From Prorocentrum cordatum (taxonomy: Eukaryota; Sar; Dinophyceae; Prorocentrales; Prorocentraceae): a stretch of 64,000 bases of DNA. The position numbers and the translations under genes were made by a program. Shown piece after piece: positions 20,791 to 29,769 of this stretch (position 1 is its first letter; the number at the start of each line of letters is the position of its first letter). The stretch lies in contig CAUYUJ010003880.1 of the NCBI GenBank assembly GCA_963575745.1, positions 181,001-245,000 on the forward strand. The letters run 5' to 3'. The notes under the pieces are model-generated. The model did no database searches, was not told where the DNA came from, and saw nothing but the letters and a program-made list of their open reading frames with translations.

Positions 20791-21090
20791 AAGTAAGTTA
20801 TAACCAATATATATATATATATATGATATAATTGGAGGAAGCAGGATGTACATGGCATAAGCGGCTGCCAACTCAGAGACACAACATAAGGGTAGTTAGG
20901 GCTAACATCATCTATGTTACTTCCTTGTTATAACAAGTTATGCCTAAGTGGTATAAGTGGTTCGCCCTCTTAGCCCTAACCAGGATAGACGTGGTTGCGG
21001 CAGTTAGCTAACCAGGATAGCTGAGGTTAGCTAAGTGGGTTAGCCGGATAGGGCTAAATAGGTTAGCAGGAGAGGGCTAACTAGGTTAGC
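20791..21090 (+). repeat. Left GTTATAAC/GGTTAGC array, possible inverted terminal repeat
   Basis: Contains two GTTATAAC palindromes (20797-20804 and 20927-20934) and then GCTAAC/GGTTAGC motifs ending in GGGCTAACTAGGTTAGC (21074-21090). The block at 32551-32728 has the same components in reverse orientation: TAACCTAGTTAGCC copies first, then GTTATAAC. Also, 20791-20808 and 32711-32728 match 16/18 in direct orientation, but this match includes the palindrome. Confidence 0.55.
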
Positions 21091-21186
21091 GTCGGCGGCC
21101 TTCGGTGGCACGCGTGGCGTTCAGCGGCGCTCGGCGGCGGCCGTCAGCGGCCTTCGTCGGCCCTCGGCAGCCCTACTGGAGTCGTC

Positions 21187-21598
21187 GGAATGTTTTGAGA
21201 GGGCCCCCAGAGGGGCCCCAAGATGGCCCCAAGGGCTCCAAGAGGGCCCCGAGAGGGCCTCGAGGGCCCGAGAGGGGTCCAATATTGCCTCAGAGGAGCT
21301 CCAAGAGGACCCCAAGAGGGCTCCGCCAGGGCTCGTTTTGAAAGGCTTTCCTCTTGGAGCTGCTTGGGGCCCCCATGGGCACCTCTTGGACCCCTCTTGG
21401 AACCTTCCTGGACTCCTCTTTGGGCCCTCCCCCTGGCACCCAAGAAGGCCCAAACCCAGCAGCTGGGTTGGGGCCTTGGCGGGGCCCTCTTGGAACCCTC
21501 CTGGGCCCCTCTTGGGCATCCCTGGGGCCCTATTGGGGCCCTCTTGGGCCCGTCTGGAGCCCTCTGGGGCCGTCTTGGGGCCCCTACGGGGGGCTTCC
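21187..21598. repeat. CCAAGAGG/CCTCTTGG block abutting gene A
   Basis: Orientation switches within the block: CCCCAAGAGGGC up to ~21320, then GGGCCCTCTTGG. It ends 10 nt before the leader-like relic of gene A. Confidence 0.75.
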
Positions 21599-21608
21599 AT
21601 TTTGTCGC

Positions 21609-21629
21609 TCCGCAGCCGTTTGGCGCAAT
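21609..21629 (+). other. DinoSL-like relic upstream of gene A
   Basis: TCCGCAGCCGTTTGGCGCAA aligns to the spliced leader with 17 of 22 positions and a one-base deletion. It ends 55 nt before the ATG at 21685, close to the spacing at genes B (57) and C (51). Confidence 0.5.
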
Positions 21630-21684
21630 TGTGGCAAGGGAGTGCACTTCAACGAACGACTGCACACACGTTCTACTACTGGCG

Positions 21685-24512
21685 ATGGCGAGCCTTGCCA
21701 CCTCCATCGACAAGGCCAAGGGGACGATCCAGCCCATGTTAGATACGCTGAACAGCGGCCATGGGATCGAGCAGCTCCGCGTGGCCATGCAGCAGATCAT
21801 TTCCACCTTGAGGACTCACGACCTTGCACTAGATCAGCAGATCCTTGTCAAGCGGTGCGGTGTGCACTCGACGAACAGATTTGGAGAGGGCCTTGACTTA
21901 GCCGTGATGATCAGGAACATGAAGTCAATCATTCGGACAGGCTTTGTATTCGAGGAGTTCAAGTGCATCTGCTTCGAGGTGCCCTCGGACCCTGCCACGC
22001 GCGACGCAGAATACGAGTTCAACCGCAGGCTTGCGGTTGCATCCCATGGGCATCTCCCTTCCATCGAGAAGCACGACCTGCAGTACTTGGCCATCGCTGG
22101 TTCGCATTCGACGGCGGCCATGCGAGCAATCCAGCAGGGCTGCTACTCCGACTACGCCGACGTCTGCGATGAGAACAACAAGATATGCACGGCCAAGGTG
22201 TACGCCAAGTGTCCGTCTTACAAGGAACCCATCGAAAACGGTGCACCCGCCCTCGTCATCCGCAGCGAGGTCCTGACAGTTTTCCCAGGCTTGCCTGACT
22301 TATTGCAAGACGCAGCCAATGATACTCATGAGTCAATCGGGAGACAGACGAAGGTGGCGACACTTCTCCAGATCTACAAGCAGTCGCGCGCGAACCAGAA
22401 GAAGTCGCAGGACGCGAATTGGACTCAGATCGCAAACAAGATCGAGCGATCCAAGGGCCACTTGAAGGGCCAGGTCGCTGACATGTGTGCGTTTGTGCAG
22501 AACTACGGCGGTGCCGGCGGCGAGTACATCCACGACTTGTGCGATTGCGCAACGACTATCGGGGAGCAACGCCGTGACATCGCAGGCGTCACCTTTGGCG
22601 TCATGTCCAAGCTTTGCTTCCAGCAGGGGCCTCGGTTTGTGATTGCACTGGCAAAGGCATGCCTCGTCGCCCCCGCGGGCAAGGATCCCACCGCCAAGCT
22701 GTTCACCTCGACCGATTTGGCCTCGCTCGGACAGACGGGCAGCCCCCTTCGCGTCGCAGCCATCGAGCTCCAGACAACCTCCGAGGCGCTCAGGAAGTTC
22801 TTGCAGGCCGTGCCCAATATGGAGAAGGGGCACATGGCGAAGTACATTGGGGATCTCGAGGTGAGGATGGTGCTGCTCGCCTTGAAAAAGGTTCCAAGGG
22901 TGAACAGAGCTGCACCCTTCAAAACAACTGAAGACATCGCCAAGCTGTTCTTCGATGAGGTCCTGGCCACTTACGACTACTCCGAGGAGATCGCGATGCC
23001 GTACATGCCATCGGGACTGATCACGTCTGCAGAGTCTCCTTCATCGAAGGCGGACTCGTCTTCTTCACCGTTTGCGGACTCATCTCCTCTCTACAACAAG
23101 ATGCTCCTGAAGAACGGGTCCCAGAAGGGCGTCATCATCAAGACTATGACTGGTGACCACAACGACCATTACATCTTCAAAGACACCTCGGACGGCAATG
23201 TCACAATCGAGCTCGCGACCAAGTGCGACGAGCCTACCGGGCGCCTCTCCGAGAAGAAGGCTGCGACGACCACCGTGCTGCCCTTCAAGATGGTGATCGA
23301 TGACTATCAGGTCGCTAGCCCTGCAAAAAAACATCCTGCCCGTCCTCCTCCCTCCTCCTCCTCCTCCTCCTCCTCCTCGCTCCTCCTCCTCTTCCTCTCC
23401 CTCCTCCTCCTCCTCCTCCTGCTCCTGCTCACCCCCGCCCTCCCCCACCTCCTCCTCCTCCTTCCCCCCCTCCTCCTTCGCGCGCGCGGTGCGTTCCCCC
23501 CCAGGTTGCGCCCACGTCGGACGAGGTGGGGGTGCTCGTGGACGAGACTTTCGACGGGCTCGACCACGACGAGGTGGCGACTGAGCTGCTGAAGGCTCAG
23601 GCCACGTCGGCCATCGAACCCGATGCCCTCCCACCGCCCCGCTCTGGGATATGCGAGGGGGGATGGAGGGGGAGGGGGAGGAGGAGGAGGAGGGGAGGAG
23701 GAGGAGGAGGACGAGGATCGGGGGCAGAACGCACCACCTGTGGAAAATCAATGTTTTTGTTTGTGGGCGGTGCAACAACAGAAAACGGCCACTGGACCTC
23801 CTGGGCCCCTCCTGGACACCGCCCTGATCAGGAATCCGAGCCGAGTCCAGCCCAGCATAAATCATCGTCCGAGGTCACCCCCCAGCCCTGAATAAATCTT
23901 CGTCCGGGGCTTTGGTGTGGGTTCAAACGAGTTTGGGAGCCAAAACGCAAGCCCATCGCCCCGTCGCCGCCCGTCCTGTCGTCGGCCCCCCAGGTGCGGA
24001 TGGCAGTGTGCACGGCCTACAAGTCCTACCAGAAGGACATCAAGGTTGAGATCACCGTCAAAAAGGGGAGCAAGGGGGTAGTGGCCTCTAAGGACTACCC
24101 CAAGGGGGCCCTGCGTCTGGTACCCCTGACGCCCAACCTAGGGTGCGGCACAAAAATCCCCTCGTCTGCCATTGACGTTCCTTGGGCGCGCCCGAAGCAC
24201 AACCCCTCGCTGCGCATCTACTTGAGCCCCAAGCTGGAGCCAGCCCCGAACAAGTTCAAAGTCCCCCTCTGGTACGTTGCTGGTAGCCCAGACAGCGACG
24301 TATGCAACGTGGTTTGGTCTCATGATGTGGTGGTTCTCACAGACTCGATTGGTGCGACCCCGAGCTCGGCTGAGTACAAGGTCCCCGTTCTGGTGAATCG
24401 CAAAGCGATCGCCGCTGGCTTCGAGCTGATTTACAAAGTAGCAGATCCCAATGCCAATAAGAGGGTCACTGGCTCGAGCCCCCGATCGGGCAAGAGAGCC
24501 AAGCAGCACTAG
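21685..24512 (+). CDS. Gene A: dinoflagellate-type hypothetical protein, three exons
   Basis: I do not know its function; it resembles multicopy hypothetical proteins seen in dinoflagellates. Exon 1 (21685-23310) is a long clean frame beginning MASLATSIDKAKGTIQPMLD, with helical segments (TLNSGHGIEQLRVAMQQIIS) and a Cys pair region (DVCDENNKICTAKVYAKC). Exon 2 (23505-23600) ends LLKAQ. Exon 3 (23994-24512) begins VRMAVCTAYKSYQKDIK and ends with basic GKRAKQH then TAG. The junctions DDYQ|VAPTS and LLKAQ|VRMAV keep frame. The joined protein is about 750 aa, mostly soluble. The ATG was chosen as first in frame after the leader relic. An A-rich tract lies 215 nt past the stop. The 3' end is duplicated at 24943-25500. 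Genes B and C follow on the same strand. Confidence 0.6.
23311..23504 (+). other. Candidate intron 1 of gene A (GT-AG, CCT-rich)
   Basis: Donor ATCAG|GTCGC and acceptor CCCAG|GTTGC, with CAGGT at both borders. The 194-nt interior is largely (CCT)n. Removing it keeps the reading frame. Confidence 0.6.
23601..23993 (+). other. Candidate intron 2 of gene A (GC-AG)
   Basis: Donor CTCAG|GCCAC is the GC type common in dinoflagellates; the acceptor is CCCAG|GTGCG. It contains (GGA)n near 23640-23710. Removing it joins LLKAQ to VRMAV in frame. An alternative donor downstream cannot be excluded. Confidence 0.5.
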
Positions 24513-25343
24513 GTAATCGCCGCTCTTTAGTTCTGGTGGCCTGATGAAGGCTTACACGGGGGATGGGGGGATATGTCACAGGGGCGATGAGGGGGGGGGG
24601 GCGGTAAGGGTCCGCAGGCGCGATCCAGAGTGAGTTTACAGGAATCGCTGCGGAGCCATTTACAGTGGTTAGCAGCGCGTCCGAGCCAAGGTCAGCTCGG
24701 GACTAGTAGCGAGAGGAAAAGTGTAGGTGAAAACGAAAACAACAACACAACGACTGCCCTCCTCCTCCTCCTCCTCCTTCTCCTCCTCCTCCTCGCCTTC
24801 TTACCTTCTTCATCATCCTCACGTCTCGCATCATTTAAACAACAGTGTGAGCAACGGTGGCGCATGCACCTCCTCCTCCTCCCTCCTCCTCCTCCCCTCC
24901 CCCCCCCCCCCCCTCCTCCCTCCCCCCCCCCCCCCAGAGGGCAAGAGAGCCAATCAGCACTAGGTGATCTCAGCTCTTTAGTTCTGGTGGCCTGATGGGG
25001 ACTTACGCGGGGGGTGGTGAGATATGTCAGAGGGGCGATAAGGGTAAGGGTCCGCAGGCGCGATCCAGAGTGAGCTTTCAGGAATAGCTGCGGAGCCAGG
25101 TACAGTGGTTAGCAGCGCGTCCGAGTCATTAGGGTCAGCTCGGGGCTAGTAGCGAGAGGAAAAGTGCTGGTGAACACGAAAAGACAATCAAAACGACTGC
25201 CCTCCTCCTCCTCCTCCCCCCCTCCTCCTGCTCCTCCTCCCCCTCTTCCTTCTCCTCCTCCCTCCTCCCCCTCCTCCTCCTCCTCCTCCGCCTCCTCCCT
25301 CCTCCTCCTCCTCCTCCTCCTCATCCTCCTCCTCCTCGTCCTC

Positions 25344-25374
<31 letters not shown>

Positions 25375-25500
25375 TCCTCCTGTCACCTTCTTACTCGTCA
25401 TCATGGCCGTCTCGCCCCATTAAAACAGCAGTGTGAGCAACGGCGGCGCATGCGCATCCTTTTCCTCCTCCTTCTCCGCCGCCTCCTCCTCCTCCTCCCA
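24488..25500 (+). repeat. Tandem duplication of gene A 3' end and 3' flank
   Basis: 24488-24940 and ~24943-25500 share, in order: GCAAGAGAGCCAA.CAGCAC, CTCTTTAGTTCTGGTGGCC, GGTCCGCAGGCGCGATCC, GCGAGAGGAAAAGTG, a (CCT)n tract and CAGTGTGAGCAACGG. The copies differ mostly in (CCT)n length. The second copy keeps the last codons and stop of gene A (GKRANQH instead of GKRAKQH). Confidence 0.85.
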
Positions 25501-25558
25501 TTGCAGCTGGTACCGGCCCCGAGCTATGCGCCACGAAACCAAGTAAACTGGCATTGGA

Positions 25559-25581
25559 TGCGTAGCTCATTTTGGCTCAAG
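25559..25581 (+). other. DinoSL-like relic upstream of gene B
   Basis: GCGTAGCTCATTTTGGCTCA is followed by AG: the leader with one substitution and one inserted T. Its last 14 bases (CATTTTGGCTCAAG) are exact. It ends 57 nt before the ATG at 25639. Confidence 0.75.
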
Positions 25582-25638
25582 TGGTGTCGGGCTCTAATTG
25601 CGCTAGACCCCCGTTGGCTGCTCAACAGTTCGGCAGCA

Positions 25639-26304
25639 ATGGCGACGATTGACATGGGGCTCGTTTCGGTCTGGCTGGGGAGCGTTGACCCAAACATCGC
25701 TACGCACTGGGTCACCAAACCGACCGAGGTCAACGGCGAGCTGTTCGTGGAGTGTAACCAGCAGGACCCACGGTTCATCAAGATGCTGTCGAAAAGGCTC
25801 GAGATGGTCGATGCCATAGCGTCGGCGAGGAACGCTGCCGTGGATGGCATCATGAAGGAGGCCCAAGCTAAGGGGCAGGAGGTTCACCTCGCCGAGCAGG
25901 GGCCCCTCGTCAAGCGCTTTCGCAAGGAGGTATTCGACGAGATTGCGAGGGCAGTTGACCTCAATATGGAGATCGAGGGCGGCGAGACCGAATACGTCAG
26001 AGTACTCGCCAGCGTCAACGGCAGAGACAAGCTGTGGATCAAACTCGAGTCGGTGGCCATCCTCGGCAAGACCCCCAAGGCCGCGGCCCATGACCATTGG
26101 GAGCCGACGGCATCGCAGCCCCACGTGAAGTGGTCTCGTGCAAGGCACGCCCTCATGACCTCATACTTTAGCAAGGAGAAGAGCAAGACAGTCCACGCAG
26201 TCAGGTCCATGCAGAGAACCGAGTCCAAGGACGAGCTCCAGAACAAGGTGGACATCGTTGCTCAGCAGTTGCAGGAGCTTCGCAATCACGAGACACAGGA
26301 GTGA
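25639..26304 (+). CDS. Gene B: dinoflagellate-type hypothetical protein, 221 aa, intronless
   Basis: Function unknown; it resembles a multicopy dinoflagellate protein type beginning MATIDMG. It starts MATIDMGLVSVWLGSVDPN and continues with VNGELFVECNQQDPRF, KMLSKRLEMVDAIASARN and a conserved-looking GQEVHLAEQGPLVKRFRKEV. The last 60 residues are basic and then form a probable coiled coil (KDELQNKVDIVAQQLQELRN). It is a single uninterrupted exon, in contrast to its neighbours. The start is supported by the near-exact spliced-leader relic 57 nt upstream. An A-rich stretch (26529-26547) lies ~225 nt after the TGA. Leader relic plus A-rich tract plus no intron is the pattern expected of a retroposed mRNA. 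Confidence 0.65.
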   Translation: MATIDMGLVSVWLGSVDPNIATHWVTKPTEVNGELFVECNQQDPRFIKMLSKRLEMVDAIASARNAAVDGIMKEAQAKGQEVHLAEQGPLVKRFRKEVFDEIARAVDLNMEIEGGETEYVRVLASVNGRDKLWIKLESVAILGKTPKAAAHDHWEPTASQPHVKWSRARHALMTSYFSKEKSKTVHAVRSMQRTESKDELQNKVDIVAQQLQELRNHETQE

Positions 26305-26655
26305 GAAGGGGCTGCGCGCGTGGCGCGTGGTCCGTGACTCGGCTTGGCGCCGAGTGTTGCTTTGCAGCTGTCTGCAGAAGTTTACAATAATGCGAGATGG
26401 TGCAATGACATGGGGTGGTGGCCACCTCGCCGAGCAGTGCGCGCGTCTTGTGTGGGGCGGGATTGCCCACGCAGCTCCGATGCATCTAGAGCAGTGGAGC
26501 GGGGGTTACACGCGCGCGACTGGCGGTGAAAAACAACAAAACAACAGGGTGAGCCAAACAAAACACAAGGCCGCTGGAGCTCAGATCAGACGCCGGTGAG
26601 CCTCCGTGCGAGGACGTTTGGGAGCGCCCCCCCCCCGACTCCGGAGGCCCTGAAA

Positions 26656-26886
26656 AGTTCGAGTTGCTAGGTAGAGGTTCGAACTTTTGTTCCAGTTGCT
26701 AGGTAGAGATTCGAACTTTTGTTCCAGTTGCTAGGTAGAGGTTCGAACTTTCAGCAATATTAAAGTGTTGAGGAAATCGTACCATAGAAAGTTCCAGTTG
26801 CTAGGTAGAGGTTCGAACTAAAGTTCCAGTTGCTAGGTAGAGGTTCGAACTTTTGTTCCAGTTGCTAGGTAGAGGTTCGAACTTTT
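26656..26886 (+). repeat. ~33-bp tandem/interspersed repeat containing GTTCGAAC
   Basis: About six copies of CCAGTTGCTAGGTAGAGGTT followed by CGAACTTT, interrupted once at 26755-26795. Each unit holds the perfect palindrome GTTCGAAC. It lies between genes B and C. Confidence 0.9.
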
Positions 26887-27108
26887 GGGCTCGTTTGGAT
26901 GTCGTCAGCCCCCGCCGATGATAATCGCGCTTCGCGCCTCCCGATATCGGCTGGAAAGCTGCGCTCCTCGGGGGGGGGTTCGCGAGGGCGCGAAGACAAC
27001 AACGCGACGTTTGGCGTCCTAGATGCCCTACTGACCCTCGCTGGCATCGGCGTACACGACGTCGACATAGACGTCGTTTCACCACCCATGCTGCTCATGC
27101 TGATGCTG

Positions 27109-27130
27109 ACCGTAGCTGTTTTGGCTCGTT
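27109..27130 (+). other. DinoSL-like relic upstream of gene C
   Basis: ACCGTAGCTGTTTTGGCTCG: the first eight bases and TTTTGGCTC match the leader exactly, and the last three bases have diverged. It ends 51 nt before the ATG at 27182. Confidence 0.6.
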
Positions 27131-27181
27131 TCAGTCCCTCGGCCCTGAGTCTGACCTGTGCCCAACTGTCCTGTCGCAAGA

Positions 27182-29104
27182 ATGGCAGTCGATCCCATGG
27201 CGGACCGCCTGATCAGCATGATTGACCAGCGGCTTGCTCTGGTGGACGCGCAGTCGAACGCTGGCCTCAGCAGGGAGGCGCTGATGAGGAACCAGACCAC
27301 CGCGCTCATCCAGGCGATTTCCACTGGAGGCAAAATTAGCGACGACTGCTGTACGATAATCACTCGACACGTAGCCCAGGGCCCATGGAGTGTCGAGCAG
27401 AAACAAGCGACCGCATCAGCTTTGAATGAAGCAGCTGTGCTGGCGGACAGCAAGACCAGCGGGGCCCGAGCCACGCAGAGCCTTGATTTCTTGGCCGAAT
27501 GGGAAAGCATCAGGTCGCCTGAGCTGTCGACGTCCGCCAAACTTGAAGTGGTCGCTGCCCGCCTCAACATGATCGGAGTGACGTGCCCCGAGGAGACACT
27601 CCTCAAGAAGGGCGTCGCCATCGTCGTTTTGTCTAGCCCCGAGCTCCTGACCCAGGAGTTGAGTGGCACCTGGAAGAAGAGCCAGAAGGACAGGCTCCAG
27701 CAGTTCGTGAAGGTCCTGGACAAGTCCAAGCCTTGGAAGTTCCAGCACATGACCAAGTACCCTCTGAGGCCGAGTTTGCTCCACGAGACGATCTTCAACC
27801 ACGCGCGCCCTGGTGGCCGCGCTCCAGTGGGGGACCCCGACGTCGACGGCCTCGATGTAGCGTGCCAGGAGATGTGCTGCAGGCAGGGACTCGTCAAGCC
27901 AGGTCAAGAAAGCCAGGTTCTCGCAAGGTGCGGATGCGGCTGCGCCGCAGACGCGCCCGCGCCAACAGGCGCAAGTACCGTCGGCGATGCAGCAGGGGAT
28001 GGGCGACATGCAGATGCAGTTCATGACGGCCATGGCCATGGCGGCTATGCAGAATTTTCCTCAAACCGCTGGGCCACTGGTCCAGTGCATGGCGCAGATG
28101 ATGGGGAACGCCGAGCAGAAGACCCAGCCCGCTAGCATCAACATCGATTACACTGGCCTGAAGCCGAGGGGCGGGGGTGCGCCACCACAAGGAGTGCCTT
28201 CCTCGGACAACCTTGGTGACGCTGCGGGGTCAGCCCCAACCGACAGCCCCCTGGCACTCACGGACGCCCCAGCGCATCCAGCAGGCGCAGCGGCAGCTGC
28301 ACCAGCCACTGCGCCAGACGCTGGAGCCCTTGTGCCGCATGGCGCGGCCTGTCCTGTTGACGAGACGGCCGAGCTAGAGCGGAAGATGAGGGAGGCTGCC
28401 ATGGCCGCCAAGGCGCGCCCCAAGGAGGCGAAGGAGGCAGCGACGGAGGGAGCGCCGCCCAATGGCGACGCCACGGCAGGCAGCACCGTGGACAAGAGCA
28501 CGACAAAGGGGGCGGGCAAGGGCGCGAAGGGCAGAGGCCGTGGACGCGGCGTGGGGAAGCGGCCTGCTGCTGCTCCCACAGGTGCCAGGGGTGGGGGCAT
28601 TCCTCTTTCCCCCTCATCCCTCCTCCTCTCTCCTCCTCATCCTCCTCCTCCTCCTCGTCGTCGTCGTCGTCCTCCTCCTCCTTCTCCTCCTCCTCCTCTT
28701 CCCCCTCCTCCTCCTGCTCCTCCTTCCCCTCCTCCTCCTCCTCCCCCCTCATCCTCTTCATGTTTCTTTTCCCCCCTGCCCAGCCTTGCCCGCCTCCTCC
28801 CACCCTCCTCGTCCTTGCCCTCCCCATTTCCTTCCCTCAACCCCAACTCGACCCGCTCCGAAAACTGTGCGGGGGGAGGGGAGGTGCCCTCAACGTGGAC
28901 TTCACCGCCCTGCTCAAGCCCGAGGACTGCGTGTTGCGGAGCCGCAGCGCCTTTACCTCCAGGGCGTACACGGGGGTCAAAACGATTGCTAAGGGCCAGG
29001 GGATTACCGACAAAGGCGAGCTGAACCGCCTCGCGAAGGTTGCCTATGCCGCAGCCTCTGACGTCTACACACTTTGGGAGGCCAAGGACAAGACACGCAA
29101 GTGA
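27182..29104 (+). CDS. Gene C: dinoflagellate-type hypothetical protein with Met/Gln- and Ala/Lys-rich tail
   Basis: Function unknown; the architecture recalls repetitive dinoflagellate hypotheticals with a helical N-terminal domain and a low-complexity tail. It begins MAVDPMADRLISMIDQRLAL, with AGLSREALMRNQTTALIQAI. The first domain (~240 residues) runs to GLVKPG. A 25-nt segment (27903-27927, AG|GT at both edges) must be skipped to stay in frame. Then come a Met/Gln-rich stretch (MQQGMGDMQMQFMTAMAM), an Ala/Pro-rich linker and a Lys/Gly/Arg-rich segment (GAKGRGRGRGVGKRPAAAP). A candidate intron (28582-28883) joins APTG to ALNVDFTALLKPEDC, ending KDKTRK then TGA. The basic tail suggests nucleic-acid contact, but that is inference. 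A 75-nt poly(A) lies 238 nt after the stop. Confidence 0.55.
28582..28883 (+). other. Candidate intron of gene C (GT-AG, CCT-rich) with 7-bp direct repeats
   Basis: AGGTGCC occurs at both borders (28580-28586 and 28882-28888). The interior is mostly (CCT)n. Removing it restores one frame through the final exon. Confidence 0.6.
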
Positions 29105-29340
29105 TAGCTGCGTGTTTGTTTGATTTCGTTTCGGGTGCGCTGTGGCTCACGGTCCGTTCGAGTGTGCGCACTCTCTTACTCTTCAGTGCAGTGCTGTACA
29201 GAGCAGTGGGTGAAGGCTCTACTTTGCAGGGGTGACCTGCCAATCAGCGCACGCTTGGAAACAGTAAAAACGCCCGTGTGAAGGGTGGGGGGCCAGGCGA
29301 CAGCTCGAGCCCCCCCCCCCCCCCCCCCTCCCCCCCCCCC

Positions 29341-29341
<1 letters not shown>

Positions 29342-29416
<75 letters not shown>
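29342..29416 (+). repeat. 75-nt poly(A) tract preceded by a C-run
   Basis: An uninterrupted A-run on the coding strand of gene C, after a C-rich run (29310-29341). It could be a retained mRNA tail or a homopolymer expansion. Confidence 0.9.
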
Positions 29417-29417
<1 letters not shown>

Positions 29418-29477
29418 CACCAGCCATCCCAACGTGCACGGCATAGCCCCGAGAAGGGCGGGTGACATCTCATTTCC

Positions 29478-29600
29478 CCTCCCTCCTCCTCCTCCTCCTC
29501 CTCATCTTCCTCCTCCTCCTCCTCATCCTTATCCTCCTCATCCCCCTCCTCCTCTCCCCTTCCTCCTCCTGCTCCTCCTCCTCCTCCTCCTCCCCCTCCT
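29478..29600 (+). repeat. (CCT)n tract
   Basis: CCTCCT with CAT and TTC interruptions. Confidence 0.9.
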
Positions 29601-29769
29601 CGCGTCCCTTGCGCACCATGGCCATTTCGCCCCAAGCTGCGTGGTGTCGCGACGGTCGCCAGCACGACAAAGAAGCCTAGAATAATCGACCTTGGACGGA
29701 GGTCTCATGTCACAGGTTTTGCATTGTGTAAGCTTTTGGCCGGGCTGAGACGCCAGCCCACCATGCCCG

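Noticed and set aside
20791-21090. TAGGG/TTAGC motifs as telomeric repeats
   Set aside because: Units are irregular, 15-30 bp and not TTTAGGG; the inverted partner at 32.6 kb fits an element end better.
23929-23946. TTTTGGCTC on the minus strand inside intron 2 of gene A
   Set aside because: Only nine consecutive leader bases, expected occasionally by chance.
26656-26886. GGTTCGAAC in the 33-bp repeats as tRNA B-boxes
   Set aside because: No A-box at proper spacing and no cloverleaf can be drawn. The motif is simply part of the tandem unit.
26656-26886. CRISPR-like array
   Set aside because: Units are adjacent with no variable spacers, and the context is a eukaryotic nuclear genome.
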